DNA of 64,000 nt from Cryptomeria japonica (Eukaryota; Streptophyta; Pinopsida; Cupressales; Cupressaceae). Positions 32,930 through 44,464 of the stretch are shown here, in pieces (position 1 is the stretch's first letter; the number at the start of each line of letters is the position of its first letter). Both the position numbers and the translations under genes were made by a program. The notes beneath the pieces were generated by a model. That model searched no databases. It had not been told where the DNA came from and saw nothing but the letters and a program-made list of their open reading frames with translations. Where the stretch lies: NCBI RefSeq assembly GCF_030272615.1, contig NC_081413.1, positions 442,579,038-442,643,037 on the forward strand. The letters run 5' to 3'.

Positions 32930-34282
32930 TTAAGTGAAACTTTATCAAATTCCAAAGAAAGCTTGAGAGTGAAGAAAAAAACTATAAAAAATATTTTCCT
33001 CTAAATAGGTATAAAAGGTAAAGGAAATACATTATTCAAGAAAAGATAGAAAAACGTGAATATAGAGATGACTTCTAACCATATCAATGAATCAAAGATG
33101 AATTTAACAACTCTTCTATGAGGAAGAGGAATTTTTTTAGAGAGAAGTATTGAATTCAAATAAAGAGGGAGATATAAGAATAATATGATAGATAATTACA
33201 AAATTAATGTCTAATATTTTTATTTATGAACTAAAATATTACATGAAACAAGTTGAAGTGGAAAAAATGAATGTTTTAAGTATTATTGAAATGACACAAT
33301 GTTTACTCTTTTTATATTTTAATAAAAAGGAAAGTGAAAATAATGTATGCTATATTTATTGCAATATTTATTCTTGGATATCATCTGAGAAGAATTTTCT
33401 CATCAATCAAGATGAAAATAATAACACCACAATGAAAATGATAGATGGTTAGTCTCATAAAACAAAAGGCATGGATGTTATTCTAGTCATAGTTAAAAAT
33501 TGTGAGGTAAAACATATTAATCAAGAACTAATAGTTCTAGCACTTAGAAAGAACCTATTTATTAAATAAATGTTCTAACAAAATTATCAAGTAGTTGATT
33601 GGATAATTAGATTGAAATTAAAAAATAAATTTAGTTGTTGGAAGAATATAAATGATAGGTGATAGGATGTTTCATCTCTATTCAATTCACAAGACTAAGC
33701 ATTAAAATCTAGTGATCTTAACTAAAGTAAAAATTGTAACAAATACATGAGCATCCTAGTTTTAGTGGTTTACTTTTACTCAATGAAATTTGATAATTCA
33801 TAAAGAGAGACTTTTAATTGGTAAATTGAAAGCATTAAAAAAACTCTTGATACAATTTATATTGAGATGTGAATTATGATGGCTTTGTGGAAGCATTTTC
33901 TTTGGAAATTTCAATGTATTTTTTAATCTTTGTTAATGATTAATCAATAAAAATGGAGTATATTTCTTATCTCTAAATTCAATATTATTAGACCAATTCG
34001 TATAATTGAACAAGTTTATAATAAAATAGAACAATAGTTATATTTAATTAGTCATGTTAGATAATAAATGTGAATGTAAATCAAATAAATGTTTTAATTT
34101 TTACAAAAATAATGGAATCAAGAAATTTTACTACTTCCTACACTCCACAAAAAAATGAAGCTGCTAAAATGAAGAATATGATCGTTGTCAACATGGAGAG
34201 ATTATTATGTGATAAAACCTTATATACAATTTAATATATTATTTCAATTTAAAAAATCATCCAATTTTTTTATTTTTCAAAA
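32930..34282 (+). pseudogene. Copia gag-protease-integrase remnant, 5' portion
   Basis: This is very decayed sequence in copia order: a gag-end-like NHINESKMNLTTL near 33080, a knuckle-like CYIYC near 33347, a pre-integrase-like block with CEVKHINQELIVLALRKNLF at about 33500, integrase traces, and a clear integrase block FTTSYTPQKNEAAKMKN (34120-34170). The clear block is the TSSYTPQQNG-x-AERKN region. The gene continues at 44637 beyond an inserted LINE. The earlier blocks are weak on their own; colinearity is the support. Confidence 0.65.
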
Positions 34283-34378
34283 ATAATGGAATCAAGAGAG
34301 TTTATTACTTCCTTCACTTCACAACAAAATAGATTTTCCAAAATGAAGAATATGGCCATTGTCAACATGAATAAAAGT
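34111..34378 (+). repeat. 172-bp tandem duplication in the copia integrase remnant
   Basis: AATAATGGAATCAAGA starts at 34111 and again at 34283, with the following 90 bases similar. The second copy reads FTTSFTSQQNRFSKMKN and runs directly into LINE sequence at about 34376. Confidence 0.85.
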
Positions 34379-34801
34379 GAAGGATTTAGAAAGGTCTGGC
34401 TGGAATCTAACTCACTTAATATTATCGACTGTTTGAATGGGTGTATGGAGGGAAACCATTTTACAGAGGTCGGTGCTGCCCATTTAGGGATACATGTGGC
34501 TAAAAGGGAAGGATTTAGAAAGGTCTGGCTTGAATCTGACTCACTTAACATTATCAACTATTTGAATGGGCATACGAATCCTAGCTGGACTATTGCCAAC
34601 TTGATCAAGGATTGTTGTGATATGATTAAAGAGTTGGATGAATTCAAAATCTCTCACATTTTTTGGAAAGGCAATAAAACGATGAATTTATTGGCTAATA
34701 TGGCAGTGGGTTACATGGCAGAAAAATGGTGGAGCAACCAGGACTCTTTCCCAAAAAACTTGTGCAACATGGCATATGATGATACCATCCAATTGTGGTA
34801 A
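34376..34801 (+). pseudogene. LINE RNase H, partial, with internal duplication
   Basis: RNase H-like text: EGFRKVWLESDSLNIINYL (the DS acidic site), WTIANLIKDCCDMIKELDE, ISHIFWKGNKTMNLLANMAV. The expected N-R-x-AD-x-LA end is NKTMNLLA. The segment GFRKVWLES occurs twice, 129 bases apart and in frame, compared with once in the LINE at 61588-62065. The frame is open and fused upstream to copia sequence, which makes an artificial 171-codon ORF from 34286. Confidence 0.85.
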
Positions 34802-34993
34802 TTAATGAAGATCAATCATGATTTGATTAAGTTTTTGGGGAAATCATTTCCTTTCTATTTCCCTATTCGAAGATCTAGAAACTTCCCTTGTGCCTAGATT
34901 TTTTGTCTTCTTGTGTGGCCCCTGTCCTTCTTTTGTTTGGAGACTTGTCTTGTGTGGCCGATTTCCTACTTCTGTTTGGCAACTTGGACCATT

Positions 34994-35970
34994 ATGGGTG
35001 GGGACAAGAATAGGCAAGAACATCCGACTTTTGATAAATGGAAGAAAAATAAGGAGGGGTGGCAGAAAATTGTTGATGGGCGGATGGTTTCCTTCTTGGA
35101 AAGACTCCATGCCCCTTCTCATCTACTCACAAAAATGTTTGTCAATAGGTGGAAGAAAGGGTTTTGAAGGCTTATGTTGCTAAATTTTAGGTCGATTAAA
35201 CTCTGGTAGCTATGGTTACAGGTTTGGCTATGAATGGTAGAAGGTTTTACAGAGACAGAAAAATAGAGGAGGAAGACATGGCGAATTTTTTTGATAAAGA
35301 TAAGGAGCATTTAAGAGTTAATAAAATGGTGGATGGTGGATACAACAGAAAAGACCTAATGGATCCCTGGGTGGATATGGCTGAAATCATTATGAGGTAC
35401 ATTATGCTTGCTGGCAGATATGCCAGTATCTTTTCTTACCATTTTACCATCTTAAATCACTTTAGGCATGGCAAAGTTATTTCGATTCGATTCTATCTAG
35501 TTTCTTCTTTGGAGAATAGTCTAGAAAAACATGCTAAGAATCCGAATAATCTGACCCTCAATGAAGGGATCATTGTGCTCATTATGGAGTATGCCAAAGC
35601 CCATGAAGTTTTGTACTCTCTATTTGAGAAAGGCCAAATCCCTAATATTGATGTTCAAGATGTCTTTGATACAGATATGGAGATGTAGGATAGTGGGAGC
35701 GTTGAACCTCTTGTTTACCCTGATTACATGTTAGTTGAAGAGGGTGAGATGTTGGTCACTCCTGGAACCCATAGAAGCAAGAACCCCCCCAGATGGGCTG
35801 CGAGTAAATAGAAGTCGACCAGCAAGATGGCTTCTCAAACCGAGCCTTATTTCAAAAAGAAAAATTTGGTTTCTAAAGACTATGGTCCCAAGACCTTGGA
35901 TCAGGAAATCAAATTGGACATTCCTCTTCATTTCCTGAAGGAGAAGCATGGGACTCTGCCTAAATATGTG
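34994..35970 (+). pseudogene. Extra 3' LINE ORF, N-terminal part
   Basis: An ATG at 34994 opens MGGDKNRQEHPTFDKWKKNK. After a frameshift near 35170 the text continues as ETLVAM-like sequence, then MNGRRFYRDRKIEEEDM, DPWVDMAEIIMRYIML, GRYASIFSYHFTILNHFRHG and FYLVSSLENSLEKHAKN. It matches 60568-61392 closely. The YHFTILNHFRHG and FYLVSSLE blocks look like a domain common in conifer transposon proteins, but I cannot name a function. The gypsy element cuts it at 35976. Confidence 0.82.
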
Positions 35971-35975
35971 GATAG
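35971..35975. repeat. Target site duplication GATAG (left) of the chromovirus
   Basis: GATAG lies one base before the LTR start; AATAG occurs at 43874-43878. The uninterrupted LINE copy (minus strand near 60405) reads GTGGATAGTGG here, which confirms the junction. Confidence 0.75.
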
Positions 35976-35976
35976 C

Positions 35977-37558
35977 TGATGGGAATGGGCTTGCCATAGA
36001 CTAGCCTAGTCTATGCTCTTTGATCCTCTCCTTGGATCACCAAGTGTTCCAACCACACCCTAGGGTCTCTAGGACTTCCCTTTCTTGTGGAATCCCTTGA
36101 CCTTGCCCAATCCACCCACCAACAACATGTGATTCTTCTCCTAAGCTCTCTCCTACTCACAAGCTTCAAAAACCCTTACATAGGCTAATAAGGGTTTAAC
36201 TCTTCCTACAGCTTCTCAGGTCCTAGCAAGGAAAGGAAAGGTCTTTGACATGTTTCTCCAAACACTCATGTGCCCCCAAGAGGGTTTGACAATCCTTCTT
36301 GTTACCGATTTCACAATTTTTCTTTTTTTCCTACAAAATAGGGCTACAAGGAATAAGCCTCTATTAGGCCTCCATTCCAGACTTTTAGGGCTTCCTCTTC
36401 CAAACAATGCCAAAACTTGTGAAACTCCCCAAAGAGACTGCTATTCATTTAGCAAAGGCTCAATGATTTTCCTAGTTTTGGGACCCCAAGTGTCTGTACA
36501 CTGCTCTAGGTGAATTTAAGGGTTTTTGAGGGTTTTTTTAAGGGTTTTTTGGCCTACCAGGGTCACAATGATGGTTTGTTGTCTTCACCACCTTGTCTGG
36601 ATTGGTGGAAGCTCCTCCTTCTCACCAATGATGCTCCACACACCCCTCTACAACTCCTCCACAAGATGCCTCCTTTCTTGTCCTTCCTTGCTCTCACGAA
36701 CCTCTGCAACCTTAACCCTTCCGAGCTAGGCACAGTCCAGTCTCGCCTAGGAGTGGGTCTTTGAAGGGGTTGCCTGCATTTTCTAGGGCCTTGCTTCCTC
36801 TAAGACACTGTAAAGGGTCTATACTCCTATACCCCATGGTTTCATGGTGTTTCCACAATAGGGATAGGAGTTATTAGCCCATTTTCACAAAATAGTCCAA
36901 AACTAGACAGTGAAAGAGTAACTCACAAAATATTTACAAGCACACAAAACCTACACAATAAACCTAACCTAAATGCTCAAAATGAAAGTATCAACACTGC
37001 ACAAGACTCTCAACACAATTTAGTTTGCATAACGATCCATTTTCAATCTTTTAATGCTCCATTTGTTCCGACTGGCAACAAAAACACAGTCACAATCAAG
37101 GTTTTTTTCCTTTGGCCGTACAATCTGACATCCAACCCCTCATTTTAGGGTTTGCACCAATTTATAATGTATTTTCATTGGTTTGTGTGCCAGGGTTAGG
37201 GCTCCCAATGCCAAGCTAAGGTTATGACCTATTTGGTGGAAAAGTTGCATGAAAAGTTGTCATGCAACTTTTTGTAACTTTTGAGCAACTTTTGCAATGT
37301 TGCTTTTCTTGACTTTTAGGCCTACATTAGGCTATCCTATGGACACAACCATGCTAAAAGGAACCCAAAATCACCAATAGGAACACATACCCTCAACTCC
37401 AAGAGAAAAATCAATCTAGACTTGTGAACCTAGGACCTAAACTAGGACCTAAACAAAACCAATGAGCTCTTGGCTCTTATTACATTTACATGGCTTCTTA
37501 AAGAAGCAAAATCCCAACAAAATCAAATGGTGGGAGACCTTAGAAAGACGCTCCTACA
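35977..37558 (-). repeat. Chromovirus 3' LTR (left LTR)
   Basis: 1582 bp. On + it begins TGATGGGAATG and ends CGCTCCTACA. It matches 42260-43871, with roughly one difference in ten over the first 100 bases, so the insertion is old. Confidence 0.92.
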
Positions 37559-37575
37559 GAATACTCCCCCTTCGC
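37559..37575 (-). promoter_or_regulatory. Chromovirus polypurine tract
   Basis: On - the sequence is GCGAAGGGGGAGTATTC, followed immediately by TGTAGGAGCG, the LTR start. Confidence 0.9.
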
Positions 37576-37599
37576 ACAAAATTAAGGAACTAGGGGAGA

Positions 37600-38036
37600 G
37601 ATGAGAGCCAAGTCAATACCAAGTTTCTTGAACCTGCCATCTTCAACCCAAGTGGCTTTAGACTTAGGTTGACCTGCCCACTTCACCAAGTGTTCCATGT
37701 AGACCTGGTGTCGAGTAAACTTCTTCACCCTTGACTCCAAGATCTCCTCTGCTATGGGCTACTTCAGTTGACGCAAGGCATTCACATCCAAGTTCTGTAG
37801 CACCTTGGCTTGATTCTCAGTTTTCCCTGTTGTTTCACCTTTGTACAATATCAGATTAGCAACATTGAAGACTAGTGATATGGCTAAACCTGATGGAAGA
37901 TCCACCTTCTAGGCACTCTCACCATATTTGGACAAAATTTTACAAGGTCCTACCCTCTTCATTTGTAGCTTAGTAGGCTTGTCGCTTTGCATTCTAGCTT
38001 TACTTAAATGGACCATCACATAGTCGCCCACTTTGA
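37600..38036 (-). pseudogene. Chromovirus integrase C-terminus and chromodomain
   Basis: On - this follows the integrase core: FKVGDYVMVHLSKARM, then KLQMKRVGPCKILSKYG (GPY/F-like), and finally EILESRVKKFTRHQVYMEHL, VKWAGQPKSKATWVED. The last two are the chromodomain, with the conserved LVKWxG and ATW residues. Chromodomains guide integration toward heterochromatin marks. A stop near 38037 separates it from the core and others lie within. Confidence 0.85.
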
Positions 38037-38037
38037 A

Positions 38038-38763
38038 CTAAACCTCTCTCCTTCTCTCATCCACTTTAGCTTTCAGTTTTTGAGTAGACTCTAGGATGGC
38101 TCTCTTGACCTGTTCTTGTACTTCCTTGATGGTTTGATTGAAGTCCTCTGCTTGCCCACTCTTCATCTCCATGGAACCAAGTTCTCTTAGCTCACACACT
38201 CCTCTAGGATGTCTGACATAGACAACCTCAAAAGGACTCCTTCCAGTGGTCCTATTTACACTGTCATTGTAGGCATACTCATCTTGTGGAATAACTAGAT
38301 CCCAAGTCTGCCCATACTCCTTGGTTAGACACCTTAGCAAGCTGCCTAACACACTGTTAATGACTTCATTTTGACCATCAGTTTGTGGATGGTAAGCTGA
38401 GTTGAATGATAGATTAGTTCCTAGTCTTCTCCATAAGGTTTTCTAAAAATGGCCCATGAACTTGCAATCCCTATGTGAAACAATACTTAATGGGAGTCCA
38501 TGAATCCTTACAATCTCCTTAAAAAAAATATGTGCAATGTAGCTAGCATCATGAGTAGTTCTACATGGAAGGAAATGGCTCATCTTAGAAAATCTGTCTA
38601 CCACCACATAGATGCTATCCATACCTGTCTTTGTCTTGGGGAGTCCTACCACAAATTCCATGCTCATGCACTCCCAAGGCCTATTTGGGACCGGTAATGG
38701 CTGATAGAGGCCTGCATTGCCTGATCCTCCTTTTGCCCTTTGGCACACACCACATTTCTCCAC
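38038..38763 (-). pseudogene. Chromovirus integrase core
   Basis: [10 protein letters not shown] is the CxxC half of the zinc domain. [15 protein letters not shown] is the first catalytic block, with Glu where the family has Asp (MDF). [15 protein letters not shown] follows. [14 protein letters not shown] has His in place of the second Asp (SDRD). YHPQTDGQNEVINSVL keeps the Glu block. A stop lies near 38441. Two of three catalytic residues are thus changed, and integrase activity is unlikely even if translated. Confidence 0.9.
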
Positions 38764-39711
38764 CTACCTTCTCACATCCCTTGGCAACCTAGGCCAATAG
38801 TAGTATCTTTGTACTAGATCCAAAGTTTTATTGATTCCAAAGTGTCCACTTAGGCTTCCATTGTGTTTCTCTTGTATGAGATTTTCTCTCATGGATCCTC
38901 TAGGCACACATAACTGATTGCCTTTGATCAAGAGACCATTTTGAAGAGTGTAATCTGCATAATCACCATGAAAATGATCCTCAAACTCCTTACAGACCTT
39001 GTAGACTGATGAGAAGTCTTCATCTTCTTCATAGAGATCCTTGAAACCTTCTATCCCTATGCTCTACAATTGTAATCCTTGGACAGTCAATAACTTCCGG
39101 CTTAAAGCATCTGCCACCTTGTTGAGCTGCCTCTTTTTATGCTTGATGGTAAAGGTAAAGGATTGGAGGTACTCCATCCACTTCAAATGTCTATTGCTAA
39201 GCTTCTCTTGAGTGTTAATGTAGCTCAAAGCCTGGTTATCTATGAACACCAAAAATTCTTTTGGGAGTAGGCAATGCCTCCACTTCTTGAGAGACTAAAC
39301 TAATGCATACAACTCTAGATCATATGTTGAATACCTCTTCTTTGCCTCATTAAGCTTCTCACTGAAAAGTGCCACAGGCCTTCCTTCTTGACTCAAAACA
39401 CCCCCTACTGCAATTCCACTTGCATCACACTCCAATGTGAATAGCTTGTCAAAAGTAGGTAAGAGTAGCATGGGTTTTGTGGCTACTTCTTTCTTTAATA
39501 ATTGGAATGCTTCATCAGCTTGTTCAGTCCATTCGAACTTAGTTTTTAGGCCTCCTTTTATAATGTCAAGTATTGGTGCACATATGCCACTGAAGTTCTT
39601 CACAAAATTTCTATAGAATTGGGCTAAATCATGGAAACTCCTACCTTCAGTTCCTGTTTTAAGGGTAGGCCAATTCAAGATTGCCTCCACTTTTCTTGGA
39701 TCCATCTTCAA
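38764..39711 (-). pseudogene. Chromovirus RT end and RNase H
   Basis: KMDPRKVEAILNWP and FYRNFVKNFS are the RT thumb. FTLECDASGIAVGGVLSQEG is the RNase H first Asp block, then YSTYDLELYALV (Glu). After a stop, VFIDNQALSYI, RHLKWMEYLQSF and NKVADALSRK complete the domain at 39064-39252. The TDH box appears as IDN. The 300 bases down to 38764 are the linker to integrase and are poorly preserved. Confidence 0.9.
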
Positions 39712-39717
39712 GGTTCC

Positions 39718-41313
39718 CTAAGACACCACAAACCCCAAGTAGACTAACTCTTGCTTCAAGAAGTCACACTTCTCTAAGTTGATTGCCAACTTCTCTTCAT
39801 GCAACCTCTCTAGGACTAACCTCAAATGTTCAAGGTGCTCCTCTTTGGTTCTGCTATAGATGAGTATGTCATCTAAGTACACCACCACAAATCTGCCTGT
39901 GAAGTCCTTCAACACCTCATTCATCAACCTCATGAAGGTTCTTGGGGCATTGGTAAGTCCAAATGGCATCACAAGCCACTCATACAACCCTTCTACGGTC
40001 TTAAAAGCGGTCTTCCACTCATCAGCCTCCTTGATCCTAATTTGATGATAACCACTTTTAAGGTCCAACTTAGTAAAATACATGGCACCCCCTAAATAGT
40101 CCATCAAATCCTCTATTCTAAGAATAGGAAATATGTACCTTATGGTGATCCTATTTATTTCCCTTGAATTAGTGCAAAGTCTCCACTTGCCTCCCTTCTT
40201 TGATGCTAGCACTACTGGGACTGCACATGGGTTGATGCTCTTCTTGATCAGTCCTTGATCCAAAAACTCCTGCACTTGCCTTTCCACCTCGTTTTTTTGA
40301 TCAGGTGTGAGCTTATATGATGCTTTATTAGGTAGGGATGCACTGGGTACAAAGTCTATTTGATGGCTAATAGACCTTCTTGGTGGAAGTGTTGCAGGTG
40401 CTCCATCACTCACTATGTCCTTATATTCTTGCAACATTTGCTTTACTTCCTTAGGTACCTCTGTCTGCAACTTACCTTCCTCCTCCTTTGGCTTCACAAA
40501 GATGGCACATCCAACTATCTCCTCTTCATCCAGCAGGTGTAAGAACTCTTTACCAGTGTTAAGTAAGACAATAGGTGTTCTTGAGGTTCCCTCATCATTC
40601 TCTATCAGAGACTGAATCTTAAAGGTTCTGCTATCCTTCTTGAAGGAAATGGAGTTCTCCTCTCCATCATAGATCACCTTCCTATCAAATTTCCAGGGTC
40701 TGCCTAGTAGTAGATGACAAGCATCCATGGGTAACACATCACAAAGGATCTTGTCCTTGTACCCTCCAACAGAAAACTCTACCCAAGTTTGTTCATTGAC
40801 AAGCACACTCTGCTCTTGATTCAACCATGTCACCTTAGAAGGACTAGTGTGGGGTATCTTTGTGAGTTTCAAATTCTTGGCTACCTCTTCTGATATGATG
40901 TTATCAGTTGACCCTGATTCAACTATCACCTTGCAAACTTTACCAAGGATTTTGCACCTCACCCTAAACAATGCTCTCCTATGCTTAGGTTCATCCTTAA
41001 CCGGCTGTCTTATCAAGACCCTATTGAACATCAGATTTCCTCCAATTTCTGATTCAATATGGTCCACCTCAGGTTTTTTGTTGCTTGATGTGTCTTCATG
41101 GGCATAAGAAACCCTCTTTCCACTGTTTGATGAGGTAGGCTTGTCAGGGCATCTATAGGTCGGGTGTCCCAATTGACCACAATTATAGCATTTCATGGTT
41201 GCAAAGTAGGAATTACCCCTACCGGTACCTCTGACCCTATTTGGACCCCCTTGTGCACCTCTTCCTCTAGAATGGCCTCCTCTAAGAGTGGTTTCACTAT
41301 TATGCTCAGTCAA
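39718..41313 (-). pseudogene. Chromovirus gag end, protease and RT (531-codon open frame)
   Basis: This is the longest open frame of the window. Order: Arg/Gly-rich gag end, zinc knuckle CYNCGQLGHPTYRC (codons 42-55, CX2CX4HX4C), protease with VIVESGSTDNIISEEVA (codon 132 Glu replaces the catalytic Asp of DSGS), LLLGRPWKFDRKV, then RT with CTNSREINRITIR, YFTKLDLKSGYHQI, VMPFGLTNAP, VVYLDDILIYS (catalytic YLDD) and LVYLGFVVS. Closed by a stop at 39718. Gag-pol fusion in one frame is usual for chromoviruses. Confidence 0.94.
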
Positions 41314-42180
41314 CTTGGACTCTCCTTGATTCCTTTGCTCACTTGCCTTGCTTTGGTAACCACCTCAGTGACTCATTTGATCTCTACCTCTACCTCTACC
41401 CCTATTGTTGGGGTCTCCCTTCCTTTTGTTCTTCTCTTCCACCTTAGCAGCAAGCTGATGACATTTTTGGGTAGTGGTAGGAGTCCATAGGCTTATCTAC
41501 TCTTGGATGTTCCACTTTAGGCCACTTAGATACCTAGCCACCTTGATAGATTCCTCTTCTTGGACTTTGGATCTAAGACAAAGCTTATGAAACTCCTCTG
41601 TCTAAGAGGCCACATCAAGATCTTTCTGCTTCAATTCCTATCTCTTCTAATGAAGTTGGACTTCATAATCCTCTAGCAAGTAGTTCTCCTTGATCTTACT
41701 CACCATGGCCTTCTAGTTTGCTATAGGTAGCTTTCCCATGCTAATTCTCTCCTCTTGCAAGTATTTCCACCATGTCAAGGCTACTCCCCTTAGTTTTGAT
41801 TTGGCAACCTTAACCTTTTGGGCTTCTCTCACCCCTTCACACTCAAAATGGTTCTCCATACCCTCAATCCATTCCATGACAGTTTCAATATCCATTCTTC
41901 CACTGAAAAGTGGCAATCCTTCAAAAGATTTTGTATTCAAAGCCTTAATTGCCTTTACAAAAGGTTCTTCATTGATTAAGGGGTCTGGTTCAAGTATGAT
42001 GTAATCTAGATCAATAGCTTTCTTTCCTCTGTCACTGGTGTCCGCACCCCAGAGTTCTTGTGCTCTCTGATCAACCACTTCTTGCAGCTTGTTCCTTATC
42101 TCACTCATAGCATCTTCAAGGAGTCTATTTTTCTCCTTTTGTTCTTCTACCTCCCTAGCCAGCTTTGCATTAGTGACCAT
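41314..42180 (-). pseudogene. Chromovirus gag
   Basis: The open frame at 41713-42180 starts MVTNAKLAREVEEQKEKNRL, a coiled coil, and continues with the gag domain (FSGRMDIETVMEWIEGMENH, LRGVALTWWKYLQEE). Several stops then follow down to 41314, across text such as EEFHKLCLR and LAAKVEEKNKRKGD. ATG at 42178-42180 is a plausible start, 65 bases after the primer-binding site. Confidence 0.88.
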
Positions 42181-42245
42181 TATGTTCTCCCCTACTGATT
42201 CACCAAGATATAGAGATATTCACGATCCACCAAATCTTTAACTTT

Positions 42246-42256
42246 CTTTGATACCA
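42246..42256 (-). promoter_or_regulatory. Chromovirus primer-binding site
   Basis: On - the sequence is TGGTATCAAAG, close to the initiator methionine tRNA complement TGGTATCAGAG. It lies three bases inside the LTR end at 42260. Confidence 0.85.
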
Positions 42257-42259
42257 ATC

Positions 42260-43871
42260 TAATGGGAATGAGCTTGGGATAGACTAACCTAGTCTATGCT
42301 CTTTGATCCTCTCCTTGGATCACTAGGTGTTCCAACCACACCCTGGGGTCTCTAGGAATTCCCTTGCTTGTGTAATCCCCTGACCTTGCCCAATCCACCA
42401 ACCAACAACATGTGATTCTTCTCCTAAGCTCTCACCTACTCACAAGCTTCAAAAACCCTTACATAGGCTAATAAGGGTTTAACTCTTCCTACACCTTCTC
42501 AGGTCCTAGCAAGGAAAGGATAGGTCTTTGACATATTTCTCCAACCACTCATGTGCCCCCAAGAGGTTTTGACAATCCTTCTTGTTACCGCTTTCACAAA
42601 TTTTCTTTTTTTCCTACAAAATAGGGCTACAAGGAATAAGCCCCTATTAGGCCTCCATTCCAGACTTTTAGGGCTTCCTCTTGCAAACAATGGCAAAACT
42701 TGTGAAACTCCCCAAAGGGACTGCTATTCATTTAGCAAAGGCTCAAGGATTTTCTTTGTTTTGGGACCCCAAGTGTTCATACACTGCCCTAGGTGAATTT
42801 AAGGGTTTTTGACGGTTTTTTTAAGGGTTTTTAGGCCTGTCAGGGTCACAGTGATGGTTTGTTGTCTTCACCACCTTGTCTGGATTGGTGGAAGCTCCTC
42901 CTTCTCACCAATGATGCTCCACACACCCCTTTATAACTCCTCCACAGGGTGCCTCCTTCCTTGTCCTTCCTTGCTTTCATGGACCTCTGCAACCTTAACC
43001 CTTCCTAGTCGGGCACAGTTCAGTCTTGCCTAGGAGTGGGTCTTTGAAGGGGTTGCCTACATTTTGCAGGGCCCTGCTTCGTTTGAGACACTGTATAGGG
43101 TGTGTACTCCTATACCCAATGGTTTCATGGTGTTTCCACAATGGGGATAGGAGTTATCAACCCATTTTCACAAAATAGTCCAAAACTGGACAGTGAAAGA
43201 GTAACTCACAAAATATTTACAAGCACACAAAACCTGCACAATAACCCTAACCTAAATGCTCAAAATAAAAGTGTCAAAACTACACAAGACTCTCAACACA
43301 ATTTAGTTTGCAGAACAATCCATTGTTAATCTTTTAATGCTCCATTTGTGCCGACTGGCAACAAAAACACAGTCAGAGTCAAGGTCTTTTTCTTTTGGCC
43401 GTACAATCTGACATCCAACCCCTCATTTTTGGGTTTGCACAAATTTATAATGCATTTGCCTCAGTTTGTATGCCAAGGTTAAGGTTCCCAATGCCAAGCT
43501 AAAGTTATGACCTATTTGGTGGAAAAGTTGCATTACAACTTTGAAAAGTTGCATGACAACTTTGAAAAGTTGTCATGCAACTTTTTGCAACTTTTGAGCA
43601 ACTTTTGCAATGTTGCTTTTCTTGACTTTTAGGCCTAAATTAGTCTATCCTATGGACACAACCATGGTAAAAGGACCCCAAACTCACCAATAGGCACACA
43701 TACCCTCAATTCCAAGAGAAAACTCAACCTAGACTTGTGAACCTAGGACCTAAACTAGGACCTAAACAAAACCAATGAGCTCTTGGCTCTTATTACATTT
43801 ACATGGCTTCTTAAAGAAGCAAAACCCCAACAAAATAAAATGGTGGGAGCCCTTAGAAGGGTGCTCCTGCA
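42260..43871 (-). repeat. Chromovirus 5' LTR (right LTR)
   Basis: 1612 bp, homologous to the left LTR. It is longer mainly because a segment AACTTTGAAAAGTTGCATGA is duplicated at about 43530-43580, making AAGTTG/CAACTT inverted steps absent from the left LTR. Confidence 0.92.
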
Positions 43872-43873
43872 CC

Positions 43874-44464
43874 AATAGTGGCTTACAGAAGGAAAGTATT
43901 ATGATGAATCTGGTGATGGAAATGACTAGAAGCTAGGAGAACTGTTGGAAGTGGGTGGTGAAGGAAATTGATATCCTCAAAGTGGGAATTAAGGAAATAA
44001 TTGATATCTTCACTAATTCGCCTAAGCCTAACAAAATGGAGAAGCTCATGATCATGACGTAGAAGCTTTCCCATGATGTGGAGGTTATGAAATCTAGTCA
44101 TGAGTAAAGAATTGAGAAGGTTGAGCAGTCTATGGAGGAGATCAAGAATAACCTTAAGAATTTGGTAGACATAAGCAAGGAGGCCATGAGAAATAGTATG
44201 GATGGGCTGGAAATGATCAATGCCATGGTGGTGGAGTACAGATCCAATCCTTTTGACAATGATTATCCTAGTGAGAGTAACAGAAAGAAAGAACTGGGCA
44301 ATGAAGACTCTACTGTGGTTGGCAATAAAACTATGGGCCCTAGTTCCAAGACCAGTAGGAGGAGCAATAATAAGGGTACCTCCAAGTTAATTATGGAGGA
44401 CTTGGAGGAAATCAACAAGGTTATCATCCAAAAGAACAAGGAGTTGGTGTACTCACTTAATTGA
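43874..44464 (+). pseudogene. Extra 3' LINE ORF, C-terminal coiled-coil part
   Basis: This continues the ORF cut at 35976. Recognisable text: EIDILKVGIKEIIDIF, EKVEQSMEEIKNNLKNLVDI, SKEAMRNSMDGLEMINAM, then SSKTSRRSNNKGTSKLIMED and KNKELVYSLN before the TGA at 44462. It corresponds residue by residue to 59828-60334 on -. Heptad spacing suggests a coiled coil. Two stops lie in the first 200 bases. Confidence 0.85.

Larger units (their letters stand above)
35977..43871 (-). mobile_element. Ty3/gypsy chromovirus
   Basis: The complete 7.9-kb element lies on the minus strand: 5' LTR at 42260-43871, primer-binding site, gag, protease, RT, RNase H, integrase, chromodomain, polypurine tract and 3' LTR. 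The C-terminal chromodomain defines it as a chromovirus. Frames are broken and several catalytic residues changed, so it is inactive. It sits in the extra ORF of a LINE. Confidence 0.95.

Noticed and set aside
34286-34801. 171-codon ORF as a real gene
   Set aside because: It is an accidental fusion of copia integrase and LINE RNase H across an insertion junction.
34994-35970. Extra LINE ORF as ORF1 of a second, tandem LINE
   Set aside because: The same RNase H-ORF junction occurs at two loci, and one insertion unit with a target duplication contains both; kept as a stated alternative.
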